Position numbers and translations under genes: made by a program. From JAZBPO01 sp963691775 (GTDB lineage Bacteria; Pseudomonadota; Gammaproteobacteria; Pseudomonadales; Azotimanducaceae): a stretch of 64,000 nucleotides of DNA. The stretch covers positions 4,526,001 to 4,590,000 of the forward strand of contig OY829369.1 in assembly GCA_963691775.1 (NCBI GenBank), written 5' to 3'. The number at the start of each line of letters is the position of its first letter. Position 1 is the stretch's first letter. Below, piece by piece: positions 39,856-49,056 of this stretch. Below the pieces are notes generated by a model that was given only the letters and a program-made list of their open reading frames with translations, had not been told where the DNA came from and made no database searches.

Positions 39856-40157
39856 CTGTGGCGCTTCGGCATTGTATTAGATCTGTCGGTCTCAATCGTG
39901 CTAGGTCGTGCAGTTCTGTTTGTCTACGTTTTGTGTCCGTTTCGAGTTTCGCAAGAGCCGTTGTTCGAGCAAGTTCGTGTCGCTTGATCGGGTGCGATCT
40001 TTATGTTCTAGGCGTTCTGCTATTTGGCGCCTGTGTGTGTACAGCCCTTGGTGTTTGGTCGCTGATCCTCCGATTTGCGAGAAAGGAGGAAGTGCCGACC
40101 GTGCGGCCGGGCGGGGTGTGCAATTCAGGACTTTTCTGGGGTGGGTGGATGGTTTAG
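39852..40157 (+). CDS. possible small membrane protein
   Basis: A 101-residue frame begins with GTG overlapping the acyltransferase stop (GTGA). It contains one strongly hydrophobic segment (YVLGVLLFGACVCTALGVWSL) followed by a positively charged stretch, RFARKEE. I recognise no family. The hydrophobic run could arise by chance from T-rich sequence, so the coding status is unsure; the rest of this 380-base gap up to 40236 has no recognised gene. Confidence 0.3.
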   Translation: MTVALRHCIRSVGLNRARSCSSVCLRFVSVSSFARAVVRASSCRLIGCDLYVLGVLLFGACVCTALGVWSLILRFARKEEVPTVRPGGVCNSGLFWGGWMV

Positions 40158-40236
40158 TTGTCGCTAGTTTTTGTGTATGCACACATCTGGGTTAATGGAT
40201 GCGCGTTGCGGGATATCCAGTTTCGTTTGGAGTTGC

Positions 40237-41277
40237 ATGATGTGGGTTCACGCTTTTCCGCGACAATTACTTGAGCGCTCGGGATCTGGCATCTGGAAGG
40301 ATATTCAGTCTCGGTTATTGCTCTGGGAGGATCTGAGGGATGACGTAGAAGTCGTGCAGTTTGATCTTCACGACCCTTCTACTCTTTTGTCGTCGGTTCC
40401 GTTCGACGTTGATCGTGTGCTGCTTGAATACTCATGGTGGCCGGAGCTCATGATTGAGTTACGCAGAATGGTGCCGCGACGGAAGATCTGTGTTAGAACG
40501 ATTAATGCTGAGGCGTTGCAGCACTATCATCGTTTCGGTCTTGGTCGCGGCGTTGGTGATGACCTAAAGACGCTCTATGGCGCATGGCGGCTCCTGTTAC
40601 GTGATCGTCAAGTTGCGCGTTCAGCGGACGAGCTCCTGAGTATCAGCGAGTATGACGATGACGTGTATTGGCGTCGTCTTTCCTCTCACGCTTCGATCCG
40701 CCAGATGCCCTATTACTGCCCGTGGCCATTCCTCGTTCCGAATGATGCCTCTCAGTCAACACCGGACTACGAGGCGCGAAGGCTGGCCGTTGTATGTCTT
40801 GCGGGCACTAACGATAGGATCGGCTCCAGTATGGTTTCGGAGTTCGAGCGGCTTCGAAGTTGCAGTCTTAGAAACAGACTGCTTTCCGATTGGGATTTCC
40901 TGCTTTCGGCCGGTTTGGTGGGTACCCGAGCGAATTCGACGGTCGCCGGTTGCGTATCAATTGGTCAGGACTTCGAGCCGTGGCCGTTTCTCGGCCAGGT
41001 GCGTGCTGTTGCTGTCTTGGGGCGGTTTGGGTTCGGGCTTAAGACCACCATTGTCGACGCTATTGCGGCGGGGTGCCATGTGATTGTTTCTCGTGACATG
41101 TGGAATAGAGTCCCGGATTCGATTCGGCAGTGGTGTCTCCTGTGGGATCCATCAGTGGAAAACTCCGTGTACGAGGTTGCCGAAAGGTTGGCTGATTCTC
41201 CTCGCAACGGCGGTCTGGCGTGGAATGTGGCGCGGAGAGATGAAGCGTTGGATGTGATTTCGGGCTTGGGGAGTTAG
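40237..41277 (+). CDS. putative GT-B glycosyltransferase, unrecognised family
   Basis: The roughly 346-residue soluble protein has a C-terminal FGFGLKTTIVDAIAAGCHVIV segment that looks like the donor-binding loop of GT-B enzymes, and an RILLEYSW-type region earlier (VLLEYSWWPELM). No family is recognised. The start is uncertain: ATG 40237 follows GGAG, ATG 40240 is adjacent, ATG 40195 and GTG 40171 are in frame. By codon use it belongs with the T-richer genes of the cluster. The 185 bases to the next start hold no gene. Confidence 0.55.
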   Translation: MMWVHAFPRQLLERSGSGIWKDIQSRLLLWEDLRDDVEVVQFDLHDPSTLLSSVPFDVDRVLLEYSWWPELMIELRRMVPRRKICVRTINAEALQHYHRFGLGRGVGDDLKTLYGAWRLLLRDRQVARSADELLSISEYDDDVYWRRLSSHASIRQMPYYCPWPFLVPNDASQSTPDYEARRLAVVCLAGTNDRIGSSMVSEFERLRSCSLRNRLLSDWDFLLSAGLVGTRANSTVAGCVSIGQDFEPWPFLGQVRAVAVLGRFGFGLKTTIVDAIAAGCHVIVSRDMWNRVPDSIRQWCLLWDPSVENSVYEVAERLADSPRNGGLAWNVARRDEALDVISGLGS

Positions 41278-41462
41278 AATTCGCACGGTAAGCATGGTTT
41301 CCCGTTCCTGTGAACCAGGAGCGTGCTGGTAGTGGGGATACGTACCCGGTGCAACTAGTCTTCTCCCGGTGTCTCGGGTATCTCGTCGGTCTCAGCACGT
41401 GCAGCTTCCATCAACTAAAGCGAACTCTGACTTTGTCGGGTTAGGTGCATTTCGGAGGATCG

Positions 41463-42458
41463 TTGGCAGACGTTTCAGTTGTCATGGGGGCCTACAATGC
41501 GGCGGCGACCATTGAGCGAGCTGTAGTAAGTATTCTCGAACAAACGTATGAGGATCTTGAGCTCATCGTAGTCGACGACGGATCTTCGGACGCTACTCCT
41601 GAACTGCTTGGTGCCTTGGCTGCCCGGGACTCCAGAATTCGGGTGCTGCGAACTGAGAATCGTGGGCTGACTCGGGCACTCATCACGGGGTGCGGGGAGG
41701 CAAGGGGAGGCGTGATCGTGCGCCAGGATGCGGACGATTGGTCCGAGCCCGAGCGGATTGAGAGTCAGTTTGCACTTCTGGCGAGCGAGCCCGCTGTTGG
41801 GTTCGTGACTTGCGACGTGATGTGGCACGCCCCAGAGGGAACTGCGCTCCGTGTCGTAGCTGCTGAGCCGACTGGTGTGGATGGGACCCTCGCTCTGGTC
41901 GATAGGCACATCGGTCCGCCGGCGCATGGTTCGGTAATGTTCCGCAGGGATCTATACCAAGCGTGTGGCGGCTATCGCTCCCAGTTCTATTTTGCCCAGG
42001 ATATTGATCTCTGGCTTCGGTTGTCTGAATCCTCGCTGCTCGGAAGCGTAGATCGCGTGCTCTACCACCATGTGCGTGACCCGGAGAGTATATCGGGTGC
42101 CGCACGAAGCGTTCAGTGGACCTTCGGTGCTCTTGCGTGGGAGAGTGCCGCGCTTCGCAGGGCCGGAGAGGATGATGGAGAGGTGCTGGATCGGGCGCGG
42201 GCCCTTACGGTGTCCGCGCGGGATGGTGCGTCCGGTTCGCATGCGCGTCGGGACCGAGCAATGGCAGCGTACAATCTCGGAGTCGCCTTGCTCGAAAGGC
42301 GGAACTCGTTGGCCAAGCGCTATTTTGCGAGGGCTGTTCTTCTCGATCCGACGTTCGTCAAGTCCTTCGCCCGTCTAATCCAGTCGTTCGTGCTTCTCGC
42401 AGTTCGAGAATCGACACATCGCTCGCCGGGCGCGGACGAGTTTCTAGACTCTTCTTAG
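41463..42458 (+). CDS. family 2 glycosyltransferase
   Basis: The 331-residue protein has a GT2 core: VSVVMGAYNAAATIERAV, VVDDGSSDAT, RTENRGLTRAL and a metal-binding QDADDW motif, followed by CGGYRSQFYFAQDIDLWLRL, which places acceptor-site residues. The last 120 residues are helical with TPR-like spacing (AYNLGVALLERRNSLAKRYF). The TTG start at 41463 follows GGAGGAT and leads directly into the fold; GTG 41445 would add residues outside it. Confidence 0.88.
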   Translation: MADVSVVMGAYNAAATIERAVVSILEQTYEDLELIVVDDGSSDATPELLGALAARDSRIRVLRTENRGLTRALITGCGEARGGVIVRQDADDWSEPERIESQFALLASEPAVGFVTCDVMWHAPEGTALRVVAAEPTGVDGTLALVDRHIGPPAHGSVMFRRDLYQACGGYRSQFYFAQDIDLWLRLSESSLLGSVDRVLYHHVRDPESISGAARSVQWTFGALAWESAALRRAGEDDGEVLDRARALTVSARDGASGSHARRDRAMAAYNLGVALLERRNSLAKRYFARAVLLDPTFVKSFARLIQSFVLLAVRESTHRSPGADEFLDSS

Positions 42459-42775
42459 CGTGAGTTCTGCGATGTTCGCTTTGCCTAGTCGCGTCCACTT
42501 CGGGAAGCATCGGGCCCTTTAGGCTAGGCTAAGGCGGACGGTTGGGCAGGTTGGTTTCACGTGCGGATGCTAAGGCCGCAGTCCGGGACGGCTTCCGTTC
42601 CAGGCCCCTAAAGTCTCGCCTTCTGGAGAACCCCGCTAATCTACAGCGAAATCTGCGCAAGTTGGTTCCCTAGTGGGAAGCGAAGGTTGAGTCGCCGGCT
42701 GCTCTGTCTAGGCCGTGCTGCAGTTTCGCGTATCCGTTTCGCATCTAATGCGAGTCCGCCTGAAGGAGGAAGACC
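42459..42775. other. 317-base gap before the methyltransferase gene
   Basis: No gene, tRNA or clear hairpin is seen. Its last bases hold the strong GGAGGA ribosome-binding site of the next gene, and it may hold a promoter. Confidence 0.45.
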
Positions 42776-43567
42776 GTGAAGCCGCCCGTGTATACCGAGG
42801 CCTGGGGCGAAGAAGTTGTGTCCGTCTTTAGGCACGACATGCAGGAGCTCTGGGATCCCACAATCGCACCACATGTCTGGAATATGTATCAGGAGCAGTT
42901 GCGGCAATACATGGGATTTGCGGATTCGTGCGCGATGCGAATACTGGATGTTGGCTGTGCCCAAGCGACGCTCGCCATGAAGCTTGCCGAGGCAGGGCAC
43001 TACGTAACGGCTGTTGACGTTCGCCAGTCCTTTCTCGATTACGCGCGCTCTCGCTACACGCACGGAAGTATCGACTTCGTTTGCGCGAACGTTCTGGAGG
43101 ATCCGCTCGAGGGCGAGTTCGACCTCATTTTCGCCAATCAGATTCTCGAACATGTCGTTCGGCCGGACGAAATTCTCGAGGCCCTTCGAGAGCGTCTGCG
43201 CCCTGGAGGTCTGCTCGTCGCCAGCACGCCGAATCACGACTACGTGATGAACGATCTCCCAAGTTTCGAGCAGCTTGGTGACCCGATGCAGTATGCGCAC
43301 CTCGAGAACTCGGCGGATGGTGACGGCCATTTCTTCTTTTATACTGCGTCTGAGCTCGTGTCGTGCTTTGCTCGCGCCGGGTTTTCGGAAATAGCGGTGA
43401 AGCCGTTTGAGTCGCCCTTCGTGTCCGGCCATATGAAGCTGCGTTTCCTGCACGGTCGCGTACCGATAGCTCTGCTTAGAGCGGCTGACGTAGTTGCTAG
43501 ACGTTTACCGATATACGGTGCGAATCTCTGTCATCAACTCCTCGCGACTGCACGAAGAGCGGGCTGA
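42776..43567 (+). CDS. class I SAM-dependent methyltransferase
   Basis: The 263-residue enzyme has the SAM-binding motif I, ILDVGCAQATLAMKLAEAG, at about 55-73, motif II AVDVRQSF, and the later FDLIFANQILEHVVRP and LRPGGLLVAS segments of the UbiE/COQ5-type fold. It could methylate a sugar in this glycan; the substrate is not visible in the sequence. GTG start at 42776 follows AGGAGGAAGACC. The next gene begins at the stop codon (ATGA overlap of one base). Confidence 0.88.
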   Translation: MKPPVYTEAWGEEVVSVFRHDMQELWDPTIAPHVWNMYQEQLRQYMGFADSCAMRILDVGCAQATLAMKLAEAGHYVTAVDVRQSFLDYARSRYTHGSIDFVCANVLEDPLEGEFDLIFANQILEHVVRPDEILEALRERLRPGGLLVASTPNHDYVMNDLPSFEQLGDPMQYAHLENSADGDGHFFFYTASELVSCFARAGFSEIAVKPFESPFVSGHMKLRFLHGRVPIALLRAADVVARRLPIYGANLCHQLLATARRAG

Positions 43568-44157
43568 TGACGCTCGAAGAATTTCGCCGGATACTTCCTG
43601 ATAGATTGCGTGCTATTTGGCTTCAGGCGAGTGGAGTCAAGTGCGGTCAAGGCGTACGCGTGGGTGCGGGCTCTCGCCTCGAGGGGCCAGGTTCCTTTGC
43701 GTTCGGAGACCGCGTACACCTTGAATGTGATGTCTACCTTAAATGCGTGTCGAGAGGTGCGGCGCTTGATGTTGGGCGTCGTACGTTCCTCGGTAATGGT
43801 GTGGAGTTCGATCTAGCGCTGCCGTGCATCGTTGGCGATGACGTCCTCATCGCTCCGCGCGTCTTCGTGACAGACCACCACCGTGTCGAAGGAACCGGTT
43901 TGATACCCGAACTCGGAGTGGAAGAGGCGCCGGTGCTTATCGAGCCAGGTGCATGGGTCGGAGCTCACGCAGTGATCCTCAAGGGTGTCCGCATCGGGCA
44001 GGGCGCGGTGGTCGGGGCAGGTGCTGTCGTCACCCGAAGTGTGGCCAATTTTGAAGTGGTTGCTGGGGTTCCAGCGAAACACGTTCGTTGGAGATACGGC
44101 GAGACCGCAGCGGGACTGGAACCTACAAATGCTGTTAAGGACGAGCGGGTTGTCTGA
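43567..44157 (+). CDS. left-handed beta-helix O-acetyltransferase (WbbJ/maltose acetyltransferase-like)
   Basis: The 196-residue protein has hexapeptide-repeat turns (GQGVRVGAGSRLEG, GDDVLIAPRVF) and the catalytic-type histidines in TDHHRVEG, followed by GAWVGAHAVILKGVRIGQGAVVGAGAVVT. This pattern is of sugar O-acetyltransferases, which use acetyl-CoA at the cytoplasmic face. It starts at the stop of the methyltransferase and overlaps the next glycosyltransferase start, so all three are coupled. Confidence 0.88.
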   Translation: MTLEEFRRILPDRLRAIWLQASGVKCGQGVRVGAGSRLEGPGSFAFGDRVHLECDVYLKCVSRGAALDVGRRTFLGNGVEFDLALPCIVGDDVLIAPRVFVTDHHRVEGTGLIPELGVEEAPVLIEPGAWVGAHAVILKGVRIGQGAVVGAGAVVTRSVANFEVVAGVPAKHVRWRYGETAAGLEPTNAVKDERVV

Positions 44158-45046
44158 GTCCGGATCGTCCTTGGACATCTCTATCGTGATCCCAAGCCTC
44201 AATCGCGGTCACGTGCTGGTCGATACGATCCCTGCGCTCCATGCGCTGAGTCCGCGTGCATGCGAGGTGATCGTTGTGGATCAGACGACGGACCATCCGC
44301 CGGATATCTTGCGGCGCCTATCTGAACTCGCTGCGAGCGGTTGCTTCGTGCACATCTATCGAGCTGAGCGGGGCATTCCGGGCGCTATGAACGAGGGGCT
44401 TCGGCGGGCGCGCGCCAGTCGTGTTCTCTTCCTTGATGACGACATCTCGCCAGAAGGAAACCTGATCGCGGCGCACGTCAACGCGGGAGTTGCTCAGGGT
44501 CTTGTGGCAGGCCAGGTTCTGCAGCCTGGGGAAACGCCCGAGTCGCCGGGGCCGATACATCGGTTCAATTCAAATGCTCCGCGTTCGATAGAGGAGTTCA
44601 TGGGCGGAAACTTCTCTATTGATCGGAACGTCGCTATCGCTCTGGGCGGTTTTGACGAAAACTTCCTCGGCGCTGCGTTTCGCTTCGAAGCCGAGTTCGC
44701 GGCGCGGTATGTGCGCAGCCATGGACCCATTCGTTTCGAGCCGGAGGCCTCTATCCGGCATCTCCGGATTCCCATGGGCGGGACGCGCGACGTAGCCGAT
44801 CATCTCAGGACGGCTCAGCCCCACCATACCGTGGGCGCTTACTACTATCTTCTGCGAGCCAAGCCGCGTCGCTGGTGGATCAGCTGGTGGTCTAGGCCGC
44901 TGCGCGCTATTCGCACGCGTCATCATTTGCGTCGCCCCTGGTGGATTCCAGCGACACTGCTGGCCGAGCTGAGGGGCATGTCTGGCGCGGTCCGCCTGCA
45001 TCTGGCCGGCCCGCGTTACGGTTTCGAACCCTCGGGGGGCACATGA
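44129..45046 (+). CDS. family 2 glycosyltransferase
   Basis: The 305-residue enzyme has ISIVIPSLNRGHVLVDT, VIVVDQTTDHPPD, the ERGIPGAMNEG segment, and a metal site LDDDIS, in GT2 order. The later region FMGGNFSIDRNVA, GGFDENF and AAFRFEAEFAARY looks like the acceptor part. Start ATG 44129 overlaps the previous gene by 29 bases; TTG 44150 is possible. The next gene overlaps by 4 bases (ATGA). Confidence 0.88.
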   Translation: MLLRTSGLSESGSSLDISIVIPSLNRGHVLVDTIPALHALSPRACEVIVVDQTTDHPPDILRRLSELAASGCFVHIYRAERGIPGAMNEGLRRARASRVLFLDDDISPEGNLIAAHVNAGVAQGLVAGQVLQPGETPESPGPIHRFNSNAPRSIEEFMGGNFSIDRNVAIALGGFDENFLGAAFRFEAEFAARYVRSHGPIRFEPEASIRHLRIPMGGTRDVADHLRTAQPHHTVGAYYYLLRAKPRRWWISWWSRPLRAIRTRHHLRRPWWIPATLLAELRGMSGAVRLHLAGPRYGFEPSGGT

Positions 45047-46164
45047 GCGCTTTGCAAGTTGCGCTCCTGTCGACTGCGCGCGCGGACCGCCCGGGCAGCA
45101 TGATGACCTATGAGCGGCTGCTTGAGCGTGTCCTCGAACCCCATGGCGATCGCGTGGCGACGAGTGTGGTTCGGCTCGGGAAAGGCGGTATGAAATGGGA
45201 GGAACGTTTCAAGGATCTGCTTTCTTCGCCTCGGCGATACCTGCGTCGGACCTTCGACGTGTTCCATCTGCTCGACGGCAGCCAGGCCGTGCATTTGTTC
45301 GGTCTCCCGCGGGATCGCACGGTCGTCACCGTGCATGACATGATTCCCCATCTGCAGGCAGAGCGCGTCTTCCCGGTTGCGCCGCCGGGGGCCATGGCGC
45401 GATTTCTCCTTGCAGCGAACCGACGCGCGATTGCTCGTGCCGCGACAATATGCGCGGTCAGCCAGTGCTCAGCCTTGGACTGTGAGCGCCTTACCGGTCA
45501 TCGGGCGGCTTCGGTCGTTCCGCTTCCTCTCCCGCGTACTTTGGATTCGGTCAATGATGAGCCGCGCTCTCGAGATCGGTCGGTCCTCCACATCGGCAAC
45601 AATGGCTTCTACAAGAACCGAGTCGGCGCAGTGCGTTGCTTCGGCGTCATGCAGTCGAAGGCGCCTGACCTAGAGCTGGTGTTGCTAGGCCCCGAGCCGA
45701 ATTCCGACGTTCTTGCAGCAATCGCGGAACTAAACCGGCCCGAAGCCGTGCACCTTGTCGTGGACCCCCCGGATGATGTTGTGGATAGCGCACTCGCGTC
45801 GGCTGGAGTACTGCTCTTCCCGAGCCTCTACGAGGGGTATGGTTGGCCTCCTCTTGAAGCCATGCATGCAGGGTGTCCGGTGGTCTCGAGCGATCGAGGG
45901 TCGCTCGCGGAGGTCGTGGGTGAGGGCGGTGTCTTGTGCGACCCGGATGATGTCGAAGGGTTCGCCGATGCAGCCTTGGCGCTGCTTGATGACGGACCCG
46001 GGCGTCGGGCCCATGTTGCTCGTGGCCGGGCGCGCGTAGACATGCTTGACGACTCGCAATTCGCGAACTCCATGATCGAGCTTTACGAAGCCGTGGCTCG
46101 ATCGGCCGTACCTATCCATCGCGCAGGCGTACACCCAAATGCGAGAGGCCACGTGAAGCGATGA
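45043..46164 (+). CDS. family 4 glycosyltransferase
   Basis: The 373-residue GT-B enzyme has a retaining GT4-type C-terminal domain: VLHIGNNGFYKNRVGAVRCF at its start and the FPSLYEGYGWPPLEAMHAGCPVV segment with the conserved Glu of the E-x7-E motif. The N-terminal domain contains TVHDMIPHLQ. Start ATG 45043 overlaps the previous stop. Its stop overlaps the next start. Sugar donor is not determined. Confidence 0.9.
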   Translation: MSALQVALLSTARADRPGSMMTYERLLERVLEPHGDRVATSVVRLGKGGMKWEERFKDLLSSPRRYLRRTFDVFHLLDGSQAVHLFGLPRDRTVVTVHDMIPHLQAERVFPVAPPGAMARFLLAANRRAIARAATICAVSQCSALDCERLTGHRAASVVPLPLPRTLDSVNDEPRSRDRSVLHIGNNGFYKNRVGAVRCFGVMQSKAPDLELVLLGPEPNSDVLAAIAELNRPEAVHLVVDPPDDVVDSALASAGVLLFPSLYEGYGWPPLEAMHAGCPVVSSDRGSLAEVVGEGGVLCDPDDVEGFADAALALLDDGPGRRAHVARGRARVDMLDDSQFANSMIELYEAVARSAVPIHRAGVHPNARGHVKR

Positions 46165-47150
46165 GCGCGACGGGGCCCTGTGCGCTGATCTTCGGAGTGT
46201 CCGGGCAGGACGGTGCGCTGCTCGCAAGCCTGCTTCTGCAACGTGGTTACACAGTTCACGGCACCTCGCGGGATGCTCAGCTCTCGAGCTTTCTGAATCT
46301 TCGACGACTTGGCATAGCTGATAGCGTGACCATACACTCAGCGTCGCCTACCGACTTCCGCAGTGTCCTCCAGGTGCTCGTCACGGTGGAGCCGGACGAG
46401 ATCTATTTCCTATCAGGCCAGAGTTCTGTGGGGCTCTCTTTCGAACAGCCGCTCGAGACACTGGAAAGCATAATCACGGGCACGATGAACTTGCTGGAAG
46501 CGTTGCGTTTCCTCGGTTCCGGTGCGCGGCTCTACAACGCGGCGTCGAGCGAGAGCTTCGGCGAATCGAGTGGACTCACAACCGCATCGTCGCCGTTCCG
46601 GCCACGCAGTCCTTACGCAATGGCCAAGGCGAGTGCGTTCTGGGCTGTCGCCAACTATCGTGAAGCGTACGGTCTCCACGCCTGCTCGGGGATACTCTTC
46701 AATCATGAATCGCCGCTTCGTCCAGCTCGCTTCGTGACGCGCAAGATCGTCTCCGCGGCGTGTCGCATCGCGAGCGAGGGCACCGGCGTCCTCACGCTCG
46801 GGAATCTGGAAGTCGAGCGCGACTGGGGCTGGGCGCCAGAGTATGTGGTTGCGATGGCTGCCATGCTCCAATCGGACGACCCGATCGACGTTGTCATTGC
46901 GACGGGCCGGTCCCGACCACTCAGAGACTTCGTGCGGCTCGCCTTCGAAGCCGTCGATCTTGACTGGCGGGAGCACGTACGAATCGATGAGAGCCTCTTC
47001 CGTCCGTCGGATCTTGCTCGTAGCGCCGGCGACCCGCGGGACGCGCAGCGATTGCTCGGGTGGCGCGCTGAGGCAGAACTCGAGCAGATCGTGGCCTGGA
47101 TGGTTGATGCTGAATTCGAGCGCCCTTGGCCTGGCTGTGAGGGCGATTGA
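46161..47150 (+). CDS. second GDP-mannose 4,6-dehydratase-like enzyme
   Basis: The 329-residue SDR is a divergent paralogue of Gmd (6828). It keeps GVSGQDGALLASLLLQRGY, NAASSESFGE and the catalytic YAMAK, and FNHESPLRPARFVTRKI. It lacks the KRRAS-type region found in the true Gmd, where TSRDAQLSS is seen. It could make GDP-4-keto-6-deoxymannose for another sugar such as rhamnose or perosamine. Whether it uses GDP-mannose is not proven. It overlaps both neighbours by a base or more, indicating coupling. Confidence 0.85.
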   Translation: MSATGPCALIFGVSGQDGALLASLLLQRGYTVHGTSRDAQLSSFLNLRRLGIADSVTIHSASPTDFRSVLQVLVTVEPDEIYFLSGQSSVGLSFEQPLETLESIITGTMNLLEALRFLGSGARLYNAASSESFGESSGLTTASSPFRPRSPYAMAKASAFWAVANYREAYGLHACSGILFNHESPLRPARFVTRKIVSAACRIASEGTGVLTLGNLEVERDWGWAPEYVVAMAAMLQSDDPIDVVIATGRSRPLRDFVRLAFEAVDLDWREHVRIDESLFRPSDLARSAGDPRDAQRLLGWRAEAELEQIVAWMVDAEFERPWPGCEGD

Positions 47151-48265
47151 TGCGGATTGCTGTGGACGCTCTTCCGATCTCGAACTTCTCGGGACGCAAT
47201 GTGCTGGCGGGCCTGATTTCCCGGGTGATCGTGGATGCGGGAGATCGTCATGAGGTCGTTGTCTTTCGCAATCGCCACACCGTCGATCTTGAAGCACGCA
47301 TACCAGGAGCACGCTTTGTCGAGGCTCCTGTGAATGGTGACGCTTGGGCACAGAGGATGTGCTGGCAGACGTTGCATATGCGCGAGCTGATCGAATCTTA
47401 CGATTGCGATGTTCTCTTCAGCCCGTCTGGAGCCTTGGTTCCAAGAGTTCGCGTCCCACAGGTCGTCCTAGCTCCTAACCCATGGTGTTTCATTGATGCG
47501 TTTCATGTCGGTCCGCGTGATCGCATCAAGGCGGCACTACAGCGCTTCGGTTACGCTCAGGCACAGCGTCGAGCACGATCCCTCTGCTATTTATCAGGAT
47601 ACATCGGCGCTGAATATCGTCGGAATGGAGGGACACCCTGCCGGGATGAGCGGGTTGTCTACGCTGGGCTGGATGATCGGCATTTCGAGGAGGGTTCGGC
47701 CGGATTCTCCGAGCGGTCACCAGTCGTGCTCGTGGTTTCAGTCATGGCGCGACACAAGGCTATTGAGGATGTCGTGGACAGCTTCTCGAGAGTCCTGGAG
47801 TGCGTGCCGGACGCGAGCCTGAGGCTCGCAGGCCCCTGGAGTGATCCCGCCTACAGAGACGAGATTGCATCTCGCTGCACTACTCTCGGAATCTCAGAGC
47901 GCGTTGTGATCACCGGGGAGCTTTCGGATTCAGAGCTTTCAGCGGAGTACGCGAACGCGAGGGTGTTTTGCCTGCTGAGCCGCTGCGAGTCTTTCGGGAT
48001 TCCGGCGATCGAAGCTCAGGCTCGCGGAACGCCGACCGTCGTCGCGGACGCATGCGCGCCGCCAGAGGTCGCTGGGCCGGGTGGTGCAGTGGTACCGCCG
48101 GGTGATGTCGCAGCAGCAGCAGTAGCCTTAGGGTGCTTGCTGCAAGATGCCGTCGCCTGGGCGCGTGCGTCTGCGGCTGCGAGCCGCAACGCGGAGAGGT
48201 TCCGCTGGAAGGTCGTAGCACGACCGCTCATAGAGCTCTTTGACGAGCTGGCGGTCAGTGGTTAG
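47150..48265 (+). CDS. family 4 glycosyltransferase
   Basis: The 371-residue GT-B enzyme has an N-terminal domain (IAVDALPISNFSGRNVLAGL) and a GT4 C-terminal domain: VVLVVSVMARHKAIEDVVDSF and the CLLSRCESFGIPAIEAQARGTP segment with both conserved glutamates, then the VVPPGDVAA loop. Start ATG 47150 overlaps the previous stop by one base. No gene follows for 449 bases, so it ends a tight run of seven coupled genes. Confidence 0.9.
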   Translation: MRIAVDALPISNFSGRNVLAGLISRVIVDAGDRHEVVVFRNRHTVDLEARIPGARFVEAPVNGDAWAQRMCWQTLHMRELIESYDCDVLFSPSGALVPRVRVPQVVLAPNPWCFIDAFHVGPRDRIKAALQRFGYAQAQRRARSLCYLSGYIGAEYRRNGGTPCRDERVVYAGLDDRHFEEGSAGFSERSPVVLVVSVMARHKAIEDVVDSFSRVLECVPDASLRLAGPWSDPAYRDEIASRCTTLGISERVVITGELSDSELSAEYANARVFCLLSRCESFGIPAIEAQARGTPTVVADACAPPEVAGPGGAVVPPGDVAAAAVALGCLLQDAVAWARASAAASRNAERFRWKVVARPLIELFDELAVSG

Positions 48266-48714
48266 ATGCTTCGGAGCAACAGGCAGCGACTCAGTGTTCT
48301 ACGAGGTCAAGTGTGGTGTTCGCATATGGATGCGCCTCCAGTGAAGATTGCATTACGCGAACTCCTGGCTCCGTCGCCTGCGTCGTGTGCGCGATCAGTC
48401 GACACGCATTCGTGTGTCTCGGCGTCGCAAGTCTCGACGGCGTTATCGATGACCAACGGCCCCCAGGATCGCGTCGAAGCGCGTCGACTCCGGTTAGCAC
48501 ATAGGGTCAGACCGCCGTTGCTGACTACGCTCGGCGAGGAAGTGACTAGTCTGATTGCTATTCGGGCTGCACGCCGCGCGTCGCGCAGACGTTATTGGTA
48601 TGGGAGGTGCGACCGAGAGGCTGCCATTGCACGCTTAACGCCCAGATTCGCTTGCTGAACTAAGGAAGAACGGAACATGTCACAAGTTGGGACCCTTCGC
48701 GGCTCGCCGTCCTC
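48266..48714. other. 449-base region without a convincing gene
   Basis: A 130-residue frame (48266-48658) begins at the stop of the previous gene, but its composition is arginine- and serine-rich and it has no motif, so I leave it out. No tRNA or strong hairpin is visible. The region borders the rfbF remnant and may itself be scarred DNA. Confidence 0.45.
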
Positions 48715-49056
48715 ATGAAAGCTGTAATTTTGTGCGGCGGTCGCGGCACGCGGTTGCGCGAGGTTTCGGAGGCTATCCCCAAGCCGATGGTCCCTATTGG
48801 TGGGATGCCCATCGTCTGGCACATCATGAAACTCTATGCGGCGCACGGAGTTGACGAGTTCGTACTTTTGCTTGGCTACAAGGGCAACGTGATCCGAGAT
48901 TTTTTTGTCAATTTCGCGCTTTCTGCTGCAGACGTGACCGTCGACCTCAGCCGCACCGACGCAGAGCGCCTCACGTTCCATTCCACCATACGGGAGCCGT
49001 GGAAGGTGACGCTGGTTGAGACCGGCGAGGAGACGATGACAGGAGGCAGGGTCCGT
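48715..49056 (+). pseudogene. rfbF: glucose-1-phosphate cytidylyltransferase, N-terminal fragment
   Basis: About 114 residues match the first part of RfbF: the nucleotidyl-transferase start VILCGGRGTRLREVSEAIPKPMV, GGMPIVWHIMK, GYKGNVIRDFF and LVETGEETMTGGRV. The enzyme is about 257 residues and would make CDP-glucose. After GGRV the match stops and the frame enters unrelated sequence, so the last half is missing. The frame continues in register only as nonsense. The junction is near 49050, where an acyltransferase fragment begins in another frame. Confidence 0.88.

Noticed and set aside
48266..48658. A 130-residue plus-strand frame after the GT4 gene
   Set aside because: Arginine- and serine-rich composition, no motif, and no ribosome-binding site; noted only as a gap.
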